Source of the DNA: Sphingomonas jatrophae
GTDB lineage: Bacteria; Pseudomonadota; Alphaproteobacteria; Sphingomonadales; Sphingomonadaceae
Length of the DNA: 64,000 nt
NCBI RefSeq assembly: GCF_900113315.1
Contig: NZ_FOZG01000003.1
Location: 310,001-374,000, forward strand
Direction: 5' to 3'
Shown piece after piece: positions 7,713 through 16,001 of the stretch. How positions within the stretch are numbered: the stretch's first letter is position 1; every line of letters starts with the position of its first letter. Both the position numbers and the translations under genes were made by a program. The notes under the pieces are model-generated. The model made no database searches. It was not told the origin of the DNA and saw only the letters and a list, made by a program, of their open reading frames with translations.

Positions 7713-8939
7713 ATGAACATCCTGATCCTCGGCCTGAATTATGCGCCGGAGCCGGTCGGCATCGGCCCCTACACGACCGGCATGGCGACCGCACTGGCGG
7801 AGGCCGGGCACCGCGTCACCGTGGTGGCAGGCAAGCCCTATTACCCGGCGTGGAAGGTCGACCCGGCCTTTGCCGGCGGCGGCGTGCGGCGGACGGTGGA
7901 AGACGGCGTGCGCGTGGTACGCGTGCCGATCTACGTCCCCGCCAATCCGAACGGGCGGCGGCGGCTGCTGCATCATGCGAGCTTCGCGCTGCGGGCGCAG
8001 CCCGAGATGCTGGCGGAGGCCAAGCGGGCGAAGCCGGATCTGGTGATCGCCATCGCCCCCTCGCTGATCGGCACGGTGGCGGCCCGGACGACGGCGCGCG
8101 CATTCGGCGCGAAGCTGTGGCTGCACATCCAGGACTTCGAGGTGGAGGCGGCGTTCGCCACCGGGCTCCTGTCCGAGCAGGGCATGGCCGCGCGGGCAGC
8201 CCGCGCGTTCGAGCGGTGGAGCGTGGCGGCGGACCGGATCAGCACCATCTCACCGCAGATGTGCGCCAAGCTGCGCGCGCTCGGCGTGTCCGAGGGCAAG
8301 ATCGTCGAGTTCCGCAACTGGGCGAGCCTCGACCGGATCCGCCCGCTGGAAGGCCCCTCCCCCTACCGGGCCGAATGGGGCATCGATCGCCCGCACGTCG
8401 CTTTCTATTCCGGCAACATCGCCAACAAGCAGGGCATCGAGATCATCGTCGATGCCGCGCGTCTACTAGCGCGCCGCCGCGACCTGATGTTCGTCGTCTG
8501 CGGCGAGGGGCCCAATCGCGAGCGGCTGATCGAGGCGGCGCGCGGGCAGGACAATATCCGCTTCTTCGACCTGCAGCCAATGGAGCGCCTGTCCGACCTG
8601 CTCGGCATGGCGACCGTCCACCTGCTGCCGCAGATCGCCGGCGCGGCGGACCTGGTGCTGCCGTCCAAGCTGACCAACATGCTCGCCTCCGCCCGGCCGG
8701 TGATCGCGACCGCCGAGGCGGGCACGGGGCTGGCGCAGGAGGTGGACGGCGTGGGCATCGTCACGCGCCCGGAGGATGCGGCGGGCTTCGCCGCGGCGAT
8801 CGAGCAGCTGATCGACGATCCGGCGCGCTGCGCGGCGCTGGGCGCAGCGGCGCGGCTGCGGGCGGAGGAACGGTGGAGCAAGGCGCGCATCCTTGCCCGG
8901 TTCGAGCAGCAGGTGCGGGAGGCGGTGGAACGAGGCTGA
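7713..8939 (+). CDS. wcaI: WcaI-type glycosyltransferase (GT4)
   Basis: 408 residues. The N-terminus MNILILGLNYAPEPVGIGPY and the KPYYPAWK block match WcaI of colanic acid synthesis. The C-terminal half is a GT4 nucleotide-sugar domain with YSGNIANKQGIEIIVDAA and GAADLVLPSKLTNMLASARP. WcaI-like enzymes are thought to transfer fucose from GDP-fucose during repeat-unit assembly at the inner membrane; the location 138 bp after gmd-fcl supports that donor (inference). The spacer has no clear terminator, so all three genes could be one operon. Confidence 0.85.
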   Translation: MNILILGLNYAPEPVGIGPYTTGMATALAEAGHRVTVVAGKPYYPAWKVDPAFAGGGVRRTVEDGVRVVRVPIYVPANPNGRRRLLHHASFALRAQPEMLAEAKRAKPDLVIAIAPSLIGTVAARTTARAFGAKLWLHIQDFEVEAAFATGLLSEQGMAARAARAFERWSVAADRISTISPQMCAKLRALGVSEGKIVEFRNWASLDRIRPLEGPSPYRAEWGIDRPHVAFYSGNIANKQGIEIIVDAARLLARRRDLMFVVCGEGPNRERLIEAARGQDNIRFFDLQPMERLSDLLGMATVHLLPQIAGAADLVLPSKLTNMLASARPVIATAEAGTGLAQEVDGVGIVTRPEDAAGFAAAIEQLIDDPARCAALGAAARLRAEERWSKARILARFEQQVREAVERG

Positions 8940-9038
8940 TCCTGTTCCGCTTTTGTTCTTTCCAACATCGTCCGTGAACCATATCGGATAGCTCTCAACG
9001 AGTCGTGATCCCTCGCGACCGGGCAAGGAGCTATTCCG

Positions 9039-9377
9039 ATGACCACGCCTATCGTTGCCCCCGCCGGCTTTGTGCCGACCATCGGCATCGCCTTTTCGGG
9101 CCAGAGCGGTGCCGAATGGGTCGACCGCGACAATCCGCTGCCGACCTGCGAGCCATCCTTCCGCGGTGCCGTGCCGATCGTTCCCGGCGTCAGCCAGACG
9201 CCGCGCCGCGGCATCGCCATCGCCTGCACCGGCACCGGTGCGGTGCGGCTGAAGCTGGCGGACGGGAGCGAGATCACCCTGCCGGTGAGCCCCGGCCTCT
9301 CCATCTTTCCGTTCCAGGTGCAGACGCTGGTGCCCGCGGGCACGACCGCGATCGTCACCTGCCACAACCTGATCTGA
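9039..9377 (+). CDS. Small protein resembling phage/GTA spike-base proteins
   Basis: 112 residues, no signal peptide or membrane segment. The composition is beta-rich with a repeated strand-turn pattern; the second half (GIAIACTGTGAVRLKLADG, then a VPAGTTAIVTCHNLI end) resembles the small beta-sandwich spike-base proteins of gene-transfer-agent and phage tails, but identity cannot be claimed by eye. AAGGAG precedes the ATG at good spacing. It lies 13 bp before an SGNH hydrolase gene and is clearly co-expressed with it. The 99-bp region upstream is AT-richer than its surroundings and may hold a promoter. It could be a partner or trimerisation domain for the hydrolase. Confidence 0.55.
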   Translation: MTTPIVAPAGFVPTIGIAFSGQSGAEWVDRDNPLPTCEPSFRGAVPIVPGVSQTPRRGIAIACTGTGAVRLKLADGSEITLPVSPGLSIFPFQVQTLVPAGTTAIVTCHNLI

Positions 9378-9390
9378 GGAGACGCAGCTC

Positions 9391-10641
9391 ATGCTTTCGA
9401 CCCTCCTCCCCGCGGCCTCGCCCGCCATGCTTGCCGCATCGATGCGGGGCGCGCGCCTGCTGCGTGTCGCCCGCGCGGCGCACGCGCTCAATCCGCGCAA
9501 TGCCGGTCCCTATGCCGGGCCGTCGACCATCACCGACAATGGCGCCGCGATCCCGACGCAGACGAGCGCCGCCTTCCCCTTCACCGCCGCGGCACCGGGC
9601 GTGTGGACCACCAATGGCGGCCGCCCGTTCAGTGCGGGTGGAGCCTTCCGCTTCCAGTCAGCCACCATCTTCACCAGCGGAGGCAATGGCGGCCTGAACG
9701 ACGGCAAGAACGTGAACTTCTGGCGCGCGACGGCCAACGTCCATGCCCGCTATCTGGCGGTGAAGCTCTATCCCACGGCGGCCAGCTATCGCTTCATCGT
9801 CGACGGCCGGTACGTCTCGCCAACGGGCACGGTGCTGGCGACCACCACAGGCGGCACGGCGCAGCATGTGCTGCTCGATTTCGCCACACGCGGCCTGCGG
9901 CAGGTGACGATCGAGGGCCAGGGCACGTGCGGCTTCGGCGGTGCCTATGTCGAGCCCACGGGCAAGGTCTTCCCCGTCGATACCAGCGAGGATGTCCGTC
10001 TCGCCTTCCTCGGCGACAGCTATGTCTATGGCTCCGCCGCCAGCCATCTGGCGGACGGCCTCGTGCCGGTGATGGCCGACTGGTTGGGCATGCGGGCGCT
10101 CGCCTCGGGCTCCGGCGGCACCGGCTGGAACCAGACCAACCAGGCGACTGCGTGGCGCTTCGACCAGCGCATCGCACAGGGCGATCTGTCGCTCGATACG
10201 GTGCCGCCCGACGTCATCGCGCTGATGGCGAGCGTGAACGACCGGCTGCGCGACAGTGCCGTCGTGCAGGCGAATGCGCTGACCGGATTGCAGACCGCGC
10301 GTGCGCTCCATCCGGGCGTGCCGATCCTGGTGTTCGGCTGCGTTCCGATCCCGAACGGCCCGCTGACCGGAACGCCCTCGCTCACCTCGACCGAGCAGGC
10401 GGTGCAGGCGGCGGTGACGACGTTCGCCGATCCGCTGTGCCGCTTCGTGCCGGTCACGCTCGATCCGGCGGGTGCCTGGTCGACCGGCACCGGCGCGATC
10501 GGTGCGGAAACGGGCAGCGGCAATGCCGACTGGCTGTTCGTCGCCGACAAGACGCATCTGAGCGACGAAGGCTGCGCCGCGATGGGACGGCGCTATGCCG
10601 CGGCAGCGCTTGGTGCCTTGGGGGGGATGCTGGGGGCGTAA
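9391..10641 (+). CDS. SGNH/GDSL-family esterase with N-terminal beta-sandwich region
   Basis: 416 residues. About 200 N-terminal residues are beta-rich and may bind carbohydrate; the C-terminal half is an SGNH hydrolase. All four blocks are visible: GDSY with the nucleophile S210, the Gly of SGSGGTGW, the Asn of MASVNDRL, and DKTH with D386 and H389. Such enzymes remove or transfer O-acetyl groups on glycans. No classical signal peptide is evident (the N-terminus is Ala/Leu-rich but weak), so its location is uncertain. GAGGAG precedes the ATG. In this setting, deacetylation or acetyl remodelling of the EPS is a reasonable guess; a tail-spike-like depolymerase is an alternative because of its small upstream partner. 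A hairpin terminator follows. Confidence 0.72.
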   Translation: MLSTLLPAASPAMLAASMRGARLLRVARAAHALNPRNAGPYAGPSTITDNGAAIPTQTSAAFPFTAAAPGVWTTNGGRPFSAGGAFRFQSATIFTSGGNGGLNDGKNVNFWRATANVHARYLAVKLYPTAASYRFIVDGRYVSPTGTVLATTTGGTAQHVLLDFATRGLRQVTIEGQGTCGFGGAYVEPTGKVFPVDTSEDVRLAFLGDSYVYGSAASHLADGLVPVMADWLGMRALASGSGGTGWNQTNQATAWRFDQRIAQGDLSLDTVPPDVIALMASVNDRLRDSAVVQANALTGLQTARALHPGVPILVFGCVPIPNGPLTGTPSLTSTEQAVQAAVTTFADPLCRFVPVTLDPAGAWSTGTGAIGAETGSGNADWLFVADKTHLSDEGCAAMGRRYAAAALGALGGMLGA

Positions 10642-10650
10642 TACCCGGCC

Positions 10651-10678
10651 GGAAGGGCTGGCCAAAGCCGGCCCTTTC
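10651..10678 (+). terminator. Hairpin terminator after the SGNH hydrolase gene
   Basis: AAGGGCTGGC (10653-10662), a CAAA loop and GCCGGCCCTT (10667-10676) form a 10-bp stem with one G-T pair, extendable by two more pairs. It lies 10 bp past the stop codon and is followed by a short TTT. It would end the gmd-to-hydrolase transcript. Confidence 0.6.
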
Positions 10679-10742
10679 CGGCATGCGCAATCGCGCTGCA
10701 GTGCCGCGAGACGCGGGCCAGAGATGGAGCGCGGGGAGCAGA

Positions 10743-11939
10743 ATGGCGCGGATACCTGCCGAGCGCGCGACGCAGCCTGAGATCAACAACCGACCGCACG
10801 CAGTCACGCGCAGGACGCTGCGTGTTGCTGTGATCTATCACATCTGGCCGCATTACCGGATGGCTGTTGCCGAGGCGCTGGATCGCAGCGCCCGCATCCA
10901 ATATAGCTTCTACGCGAGCGGCGAGCCTTACCAAGGCATCGTTCATGGCGACATGACGCAGGTTCGCCGCTTCATCCGGGCACCTTTTCGTCAACGCGGC
11001 AAGATGCTGTGGCAGCCGGAAGCAGTGAAGGCAGCCTCTGCCGGCTATGATGCGATCATCTACCTGGGCGATCCGAACTTCGCCTCCACCTGGACAGGAG
11101 CGGCGTTGGCCCGCCTGCGCGGCGTGCCGGTGCTATTTTGGGCACATGGCTGGCGACGCGCCGAAGCTGGCGCCAAGCGGCGGATGCGCAATCTGTTTTT
11201 CGGACTGGCCCAGCGCATCCTCGTCTACAACGAACGCGCCAAGCGGTTGGGAGCCGAGGCAGGCTATCCGGACGAGCGGATCACCGTCATCTACAACAGC
11301 CTTGATGTGGCGCGCGCAGACGACATCGTCTCGCGGATCGAAGCGGGCACCTTGAAGGATGTTCGACCGCAATCCCTTTTCGCCGAGCCCGCGAGACCTC
11401 TCCTGATCTGCACTGCAAGACTGACAAACCTCTGCCGTTTCGATCTTCTGCTCGAAGCTGCCGAGCGGCTGAAGGCGGCAGGACGCCCGGTCAACGTCCT
11501 ACTTGTCGGGGACGGACCGGAGCGGGCCAGTCTGGAAGCCGATGCTGTCCGGCGCGGGCTGTCGGTTCACTTCTATGGGGCCTGTTACGATGAGGCCGTC
11601 ATCGGCCAGCTTATCTATCATGCCGACCTGACCGTCTCGCCGGGCAAGATCGGGCTCACCGCGATGCACAGTCTGATGTATGGCACGCCCGCAATCACCC
11701 ATGACGATCTTAACGAGCAGATGCCGGAGGTGGAGGCGATTGAACCGGGGCGTACCGGCCTGCTGTTCCGTCACGACGATGCCGGCAGTTTGACGGATGC
11801 GATCGCTGGCTGGCTGGATTCTTCACCTGATCGTGCTGCGGTACGCGAGGCTGCGCGGAGGGTAATCCATTCCAAGTGGAACCCGGAGACGCAGGCGCTG
11901 CTCATCGAGCAGGCGGTGCTGGAGGTGACGGGTGGCTGA
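10743..11939 (+). CDS. Glycosyltransferase family 4
   Basis: 398 residues from the ATG at 10743, which has GGGGAG just upstream; an ATG at 10683 is possible but directly abuts the preceding terminator hairpin. The N-terminal domain starts after a polar leader with LRVAVIYHIWPHYRMAVAEA. The C-terminal domain has LLICTARLTNLCRFDLLLEA, VLLVGDGPE and the GT4 loop SPGKIGLTAMHSLMYGTP with a nearby acidic residue. A retaining, GT-B fold enzyme that would add one sugar of the EPS repeat unit; donor unknown. It starts a new unit and overlaps the following acetyltransferase gene by 8 bp. Base composition appears slightly less GC-rich than its neighbours (by eye), which may hint at separate acquisition. 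Confidence 0.85.
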   Translation: MARIPAERATQPEINNRPHAVTRRTLRVAVIYHIWPHYRMAVAEALDRSARIQYSFYASGEPYQGIVHGDMTQVRRFIRAPFRQRGKMLWQPEAVKAASAGYDAIIYLGDPNFASTWTGAALARLRGVPVLFWAHGWRRAEAGAKRRMRNLFFGLAQRILVYNERAKRLGAEAGYPDERITVIYNSLDVARADDIVSRIEAGTLKDVRPQSLFAEPARPLLICTARLTNLCRFDLLLEAAERLKAAGRPVNVLLVGDGPERASLEADAVRRGLSVHFYGACYDEAVIGQLIYHADLTVSPGKIGLTAMHSLMYGTPAITHDDLNEQMPEVEAIEPGRTGLLFRHDDAGSLTDAIAGWLDSSPDRAAVREAARRVIHSKWNPETQALLIEQAVLEVTGG

Positions 11940-12537
11940 CTCATCCAACCGGCGCGACGTTGCAAGTTCTGTCGCCGAGCCTGAACGGGCGAGCGATGCT
12001 GTGATCGCGCAATGCCGGACCATGATCGAGGGCGGTGCGAAGGCGCGAGTGCGCGCACTGATCCTCCCGTGGCTGCGCCGTCGCTGGCGACTGGCCGAGC
12101 TTGGCGAAGGCTTCCACTGGCCGCGCGGTTTCCGAATGAGGATCGGCGCTGGCAGTCGCATCGGGCGGTTCGCCTATCTGGGCGCAGGCTTCGAGGCCGA
12201 AGGTCCTGTGGTCGTCGGCGACCTGTGCATGATCGCTGCCGGCATGAAGATCATCGGCGCTGACCATCGATACGACGTCATCGGCACGCCGACCAGGCTC
12301 GCCTTCCCCGACGCAGCGCGCCCAGTCACGACATTCGGCATGGACGTTTGGACCGGGCTGCGCGTGACCGTGATGGAGGGCGTGACGGTGGGCCGAGGCG
12401 CCGTAATCGGCTCCGGTGCCATCGTGACCCGAGACGTGCCGCCTTACGCTGTGATGGCAGGCATACCCGCGCGGTTCGTTCGCTGGCGCTTTGACGAAAG
12501 TCGCATCGGCGACCATGAGGCGCGGGTCAAAGGATGA
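11932..12537 (+). CDS. Left-handed beta-helix (hexapeptide-repeat) acyltransferase
   Basis: 201 residues with a GTG start overlapping the preceding gene by 8 bp. From about residue 65 the hexapeptide pattern is clear (FRMRIGAGSRIGRFAYLGAG, later VTVMEGVTVGRGAVIGSGAI), and the typical end DVPPYAVMAGIPARFVRWR is present. The acetyl-CoA-dependent active-site histidine is probably in GADHRYD. It would O-acetylate a sugar of the repeat unit in the cytosol. It is the first of two such genes in a row; the next one is WcaF-like. Confidence 0.8.
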   Translation: MADSSNRRDVASSVAEPERASDAVIAQCRTMIEGGAKARVRALILPWLRRRWRLAELGEGFHWPRGFRMRIGAGSRIGRFAYLGAGFEAEGPVVVGDLCMIAAGMKIIGADHRYDVIGTPTRLAFPDAARPVTTFGMDVWTGLRVTVMEGVTVGRGAVIGSGAIVTRDVPPYAVMAGIPARFVRWRFDESRIGDHEARVKG

Positions 12538-12541
12538 CCCC

Positions 12542-13132
12542 GTGACCGACATGACGAGCCGACACTCCGAGCCGGACGACGGCAGCCGCCCGCTTGCCGC
12601 CACATCGGCGGCAGGGCCGAGCTTCTCGCTGCGTAACCGGATCGAACGAGCTGTGTTCATGGCCGTGTGGGCCGTGGCGGCGAGCTGGACGCCGCCGCCG
12701 CTGCACCGCTGGCGCTGCATGCTGCTGCGCCTGTTCGGCGCACGGATCGGACGGGGCGTGCGGCTCTACGGCTCCACCATCGTGTGGCATCCTGCCAACC
12801 TCGCCATCGCCGATGGCGCGACGATCGGGCCGCGCGTGCGCCTCTACAATCAGGGACGGATCAGCATCGGCGAGCATGTCGTGATCAGCCAGGGAGCGCA
12901 TGTCTGCGCGAGCAGCCACGACGTGCGGGATCTCGCCTTTCAGCTGGTGCTGCGGCCGATCCGTATCGATGCCCGCGCGTGGATCGCTGCGGATGCCTTT
13001 GTTGGGCCGGGCGTGACCGTTGGCGAGGGCGCCGTTCTGGGCGCGTGCGGCGTCGCGGTGCGCAACCTCGACCCCTGGACGATTTACCGCGGCAACCCCG
13101 CGGTGGCAGTGAAGCAGCGCCATGTCTCTTGA
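12542..13132 (+). CDS. WcaF-like hexapeptide acetyltransferase
   Basis: 196 residues from a GTG at 12542, chosen because AAAGGA lies 7 bp upstream; an ATG 9 bp later is the alternative. The core LLRLFGARIGRGVRLYGS, VVISQGAHVCASSHD (active-site His) and PWTIYRGNPAVAVKQR match the colanic-acid acetyltransferase WcaF closely. It would add an acetyl group to a sugar of the EPS unit. It starts 4 bp after the previous acetyltransferase, so the block makes a doubly acetylated product plausible. Confidence 0.82.
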   Translation: MTDMTSRHSEPDDGSRPLAATSAAGPSFSLRNRIERAVFMAVWAVAASWTPPPLHRWRCMLLRLFGARIGRGVRLYGSTIVWHPANLAIADGATIGPRVRLYNQGRISIGEHVVISQGAHVCASSHDVRDLAFQLVLRPIRIDARAWIAADAFVGPGVTVGEGAVLGACGVAVRNLDPWTIYRGNPAVAVKQRHVS

Positions 13133-13174
13133 GACCCCGCAGAGCGCGGGTGACGGTGGGCGGGAGATGCGGAC

Positions 13175-14512
13175 GTGTTTGTAGCGTTCTTCGCCGTTTA
13201 TCTGATCGCGGTCGCGCTCAACGTGATGGCGCTGCGCAAGGTGAACCTGGCGCGGCTGACCTTCTATGACGGCATCCTGCTGGGGATGACCTATTACATC
13301 ACCATTCCCATGTTTGCGGTGCTGCTGGCGGGGCGCATCGGCCCCGGCTTCATTCCGATCGAGGATTACAAGCCGTTCGAGCAGACCGAGACGACGCTGA
13401 TCCTGATCGGATCCATCGCGGCCTTCTCGATCGTGCGGCTGCTGATGCCGCGGCGCGCCTCCACGACGCCGGTCAACGTCTATCCCGTCGGGCTGCTGAC
13501 GGGCGTGCTGTTCGCGCTCTATCTGGCGACCACGATCACGACCTTCGTCGCCGCGGGCATCGGCTCCGGCGGCCACTGGTTCCGGGCGAGCCATGAACTG
13601 ATGGAGCAGAATGCCGGGTTCGTCATCATCAAGCATATCAGCAACTTCACGCGCACCGCGCTGTTCGGCTGCCTTGCCGTGCTCGCCACGCGGTCACGCG
13701 GGATGGGTCGGATCGCGCTGGTAGCCGGCCTGCTGCTATGCCTGTTCGACCTGCTGACGACGTTCAACCGGGTGACCCTGGTCTATTACCTGATCCTGGT
13801 GCTCGTCTGCTTCCGCCGTCACGCCTTGGTCGCCTGCGCCGGGCTGATGCTGTTCCTCTATACCGGCGCCTACACCTCCACCGCCTTTACCATGTTCCGC
13901 AGCCAGGTGTCGGTCTACGGCTACAGCCTGTCGGGCTTTGCCAGCGCGGCGGACGCGGCGATCCGCTATTCGGCGGAGGGCGAGCCGTTCGTGGACGCGA
14001 TGAACGGCGTCTTCGAATCGATCAACATTACCGTCTTCAATTACGTCGTACAGCATCAGCAGGAGCTGGATGTTTCCCCCAGCGCCTATTTCGTCCGGCC
14101 GCTGACGGTGCTGCTGCCGCGTGCAATCCTGCCCGATCGGCCGCCGCCCTTCGCGCTGGTGCTGGGCGAGCACATCACCAAGTCGGACAGCCTCGCGCTG
14201 AACTCGACCCTGTTCGGCGAGCCTTATGGCAGCAGCCCGCTGGCGTCACCTCTGATGCTGGGGATCGTCCTGCTGCTCTACCATCTGGCCTATCGCGGTC
14301 TCGGTCGATCGAGCCAGGCGATCGAGCCGATGGCCGCGTTCATCGGCTTCGCCTTCTGGCGGTTCGACTCGTCCTTTGCGGTGATCGCGCTGACCTTCAC
14401 CGCGCTGATCCACTTCGGCCTGCTGATCGCCGCTATGGGCACACGGGATCTGACGCGGTCGCGGCGGCGGGCGCCCATGCCCGGCAGCGTGAGCCAGGGC
14501 GCACCGCGATGA
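13175..14512 (+). CDS. Polysaccharide polymerase-like integral membrane protein (Wzy candidate)
   Basis: 445 residues with about 10-12 hydrophobic helices and a larger polar loop in the second half (around the YSAEGEPFVDAMNGVFESI to FALVLGEHITKS stretch), the architecture of oligosaccharide-repeat polymerases. Sequence similarity within Wzy proteins is low, so this call rests on topology and on position between acetyltransferases and a flippase. It would join lipid-linked repeat units in the periplasm. GTG start with GGGAG 8 bp upstream. A second polymerase/ligase-type protein is encoded at 37448-38788. Confidence 0.65.
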   Translation: MFVAFFAVYLIAVALNVMALRKVNLARLTFYDGILLGMTYYITIPMFAVLLAGRIGPGFIPIEDYKPFEQTETTLILIGSIAAFSIVRLLMPRRASTTPVNVYPVGLLTGVLFALYLATTITTFVAAGIGSGGHWFRASHELMEQNAGFVIIKHISNFTRTALFGCLAVLATRSRGMGRIALVAGLLLCLFDLLTTFNRVTLVYYLILVLVCFRRHALVACAGLMLFLYTGAYTSTAFTMFRSQVSVYGYSLSGFASAADAAIRYSAEGEPFVDAMNGVFESINITVFNYVVQHQQELDVSPSAYFVRPLTVLLPRAILPDRPPPFALVLGEHITKSDSLALNSTLFGEPYGSSPLASPLMLGIVLLLYHLAYRGLGRSSQAIEPMAAFIGFAFWRFDSSFAVIALTFTALIHFGLLIAAMGTRDLTRSRRRAPMPGSVSQGAPR

Positions 14513-14555
14513 CCTTCGGCCGCCCCTTCGTCCATCGCCGGCAGTTCCGCGCCGC

Positions 14556-15923
14556 ATGATCCGTCGCGTGCTCGCCGGGGTCGGCGCCAATGTGTTCGAC
14601 AAGCTGATCGTCGCCGGCTCCCAGCTGGCGATGGTGCCCGTGCTGTCGAGCGCGTGGGGCCTGCACCTTTATGGATTGTGGGTACTGCTGATCACCGTGC
14701 CGTCCTTCCTCGCGGTCGGCGATTTCGGCTTTGCGACGGCAGCGGGCACCAAGATGACCATGGCGCGCGCGCGGGGCGACGAGCAGGCGGTGAACCACAT
14801 CTTCCAGAGCGCGTGGGCGGCGGTGCTCCTGTCGTCCGCGCTGCTGGTGACGGCGGCGCTGGTGCTGGCCTGGACGGTGCCCGCGGGCCTGTTCGGCGAC
14901 GCGCCGGGCCTGCCGATCCGCGAGGTGCGGCTGACGCTGTCGATCCTGATGATCTACGGCATCGTCGCGGTGCAGGGCAGCATCTTCTTCGCCGCCTTCC
15001 GCGCCGCGGGGCTGTTCGCGGTTGGCGCCTTCTGGAACGCGCTCATCATCCTGATCGAGAGCAGCGCGGTGATCGCGACGGTGCTGCTGGGCGGCCAACC
15101 CGTCACCGCCGCGCTGGCGCTGCTGGCGGGCCGTGTGGTCGGGCTGATCGGGCAGAACCTGCTGCTGCGCCGCCGCGTGCCGTGGCTGCGGATCGGGCTG
15201 CGCGAAGGGACGCGCGCCGAGATGATGGCGCTGCTGCCGCCCGCGGGTGCGGTGATGCTGGTGCCGATGGCGCAGGCGCTGGCGTTGCAGGGCACGTCGA
15301 TCGCGCTTGGCGCGGCGGCGGGCCAGGCGGCCGTTCCCGCCTTCACCGCGGCGCGCACGCTATCGCGCGTGGGGCTGCAATTATGCTGGCTGGTCAATAC
15401 GCCGCTGATGCCTGAATTCTCCGCGGCGGTGGCGCGGGAGGATCGCCGCGGCATGGCGGCGATGGCGCTGACGACCCTGCTCGTCTCCACCGTGCTGCTC
15501 GTCCCCTATGCGATCCTGTTCGCAGCGCTCGGCCAGCCGGCGATCCTGCTGTGGACGCGCGGCGTGATCCATTCGCCGCAGCCGCTGGTGCTGACGATGG
15601 CGTTCGTCATCCTGCTCGGCGGCTATTGGTATCCGGTGTCGAACCTGATCCTGGCGCGCAACCGCCACGGCAGCTACAGCCGCTGGTACGTGCTGCTCGC
15701 TGCCTTGAGCGTGCCGCTCGCCTACCTGCTCTCCCGCCAGTTCGGCGCGACCGGCGCGGGCGCGGCGATGGCGCTGCTGGACGGCGCGATGCTGATCGTT
15801 ATCCTGCGACTGGCAAGACGGCTGGTCGTGACGCCGCAGGAACTCGCCGCCGCGGTGCCGCAGATGGTCGATTTCGGCAGGCGGCTTGCGGCGCGCGTGC
15901 GTGGCGTCGGCCGCCGCGCTTGA
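14556..15923 (+). CDS. Flippase of the polysaccharide transporter type (Wzx candidate)
   Basis: 455 residues, predicted polytopic with about 12-14 hydrophobic segments, and the MOP/PST-type N-terminus (FDKLIVAGSQLAMVPVLSSA, then GLHLYGLWVLL). It would flip the undecaprenyl-linked repeat unit across the inner membrane. It follows the Wzy candidate by 43 bp. No clear Shine-Dalgarno sequence precedes the ATG. Another MOP-type protein lies at 45285-46583. Confidence 0.8.
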   Translation: MIRRVLAGVGANVFDKLIVAGSQLAMVPVLSSAWGLHLYGLWVLLITVPSFLAVGDFGFATAAGTKMTMARARGDEQAVNHIFQSAWAAVLLSSALLVTAALVLAWTVPAGLFGDAPGLPIREVRLTLSILMIYGIVAVQGSIFFAAFRAAGLFAVGAFWNALIILIESSAVIATVLLGGQPVTAALALLAGRVVGLIGQNLLLRRRVPWLRIGLREGTRAEMMALLPPAGAVMLVPMAQALALQGTSIALGAAAGQAAVPAFTAARTLSRVGLQLCWLVNTPLMPEFSAAVAREDRRGMAAMALTTLLVSTVLLVPYAILFAALGQPAILLWTRGVIHSPQPLVLTMAFVILLGGYWYPVSNLILARNRHGSYSRWYVLLAALSVPLAYLLSRQFGATGAGAAMALLDGAMLIVILRLARRLVVTPQELAAAVPQMVDFGRRLAARVRGVGRRA

Positions 15924-16001
15924 GGAAGGGGCGCATCCGGGCGCACAGGCGGACGCGAGCCGCCGGCGCACGGCCATGACTTTCATCCGCGAGGAGCTTG
16001 C

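Noticed and set aside
8940-9038. Sigma-70 promoter before the spike-base-like gene (TTTCCA to TATCGG, 17 bp)
   Set aside because: The match is poor; only the locally higher AT content favours it, so it is mentioned in the gene entry rather than listed.
9039-10641. Intact prophage or gene-transfer-agent cluster
   Set aside because: Only one spike-base-like gene is present, with no capsid, portal, tail or lysis genes around it.
9603-11939. Apparent 778-residue glycosyltransferase with a long N-terminal extension
   Set aside because: The extension is antiphase to the SGNH hydrolase gene and runs through a terminator hairpin; the enzyme starts near 10743.
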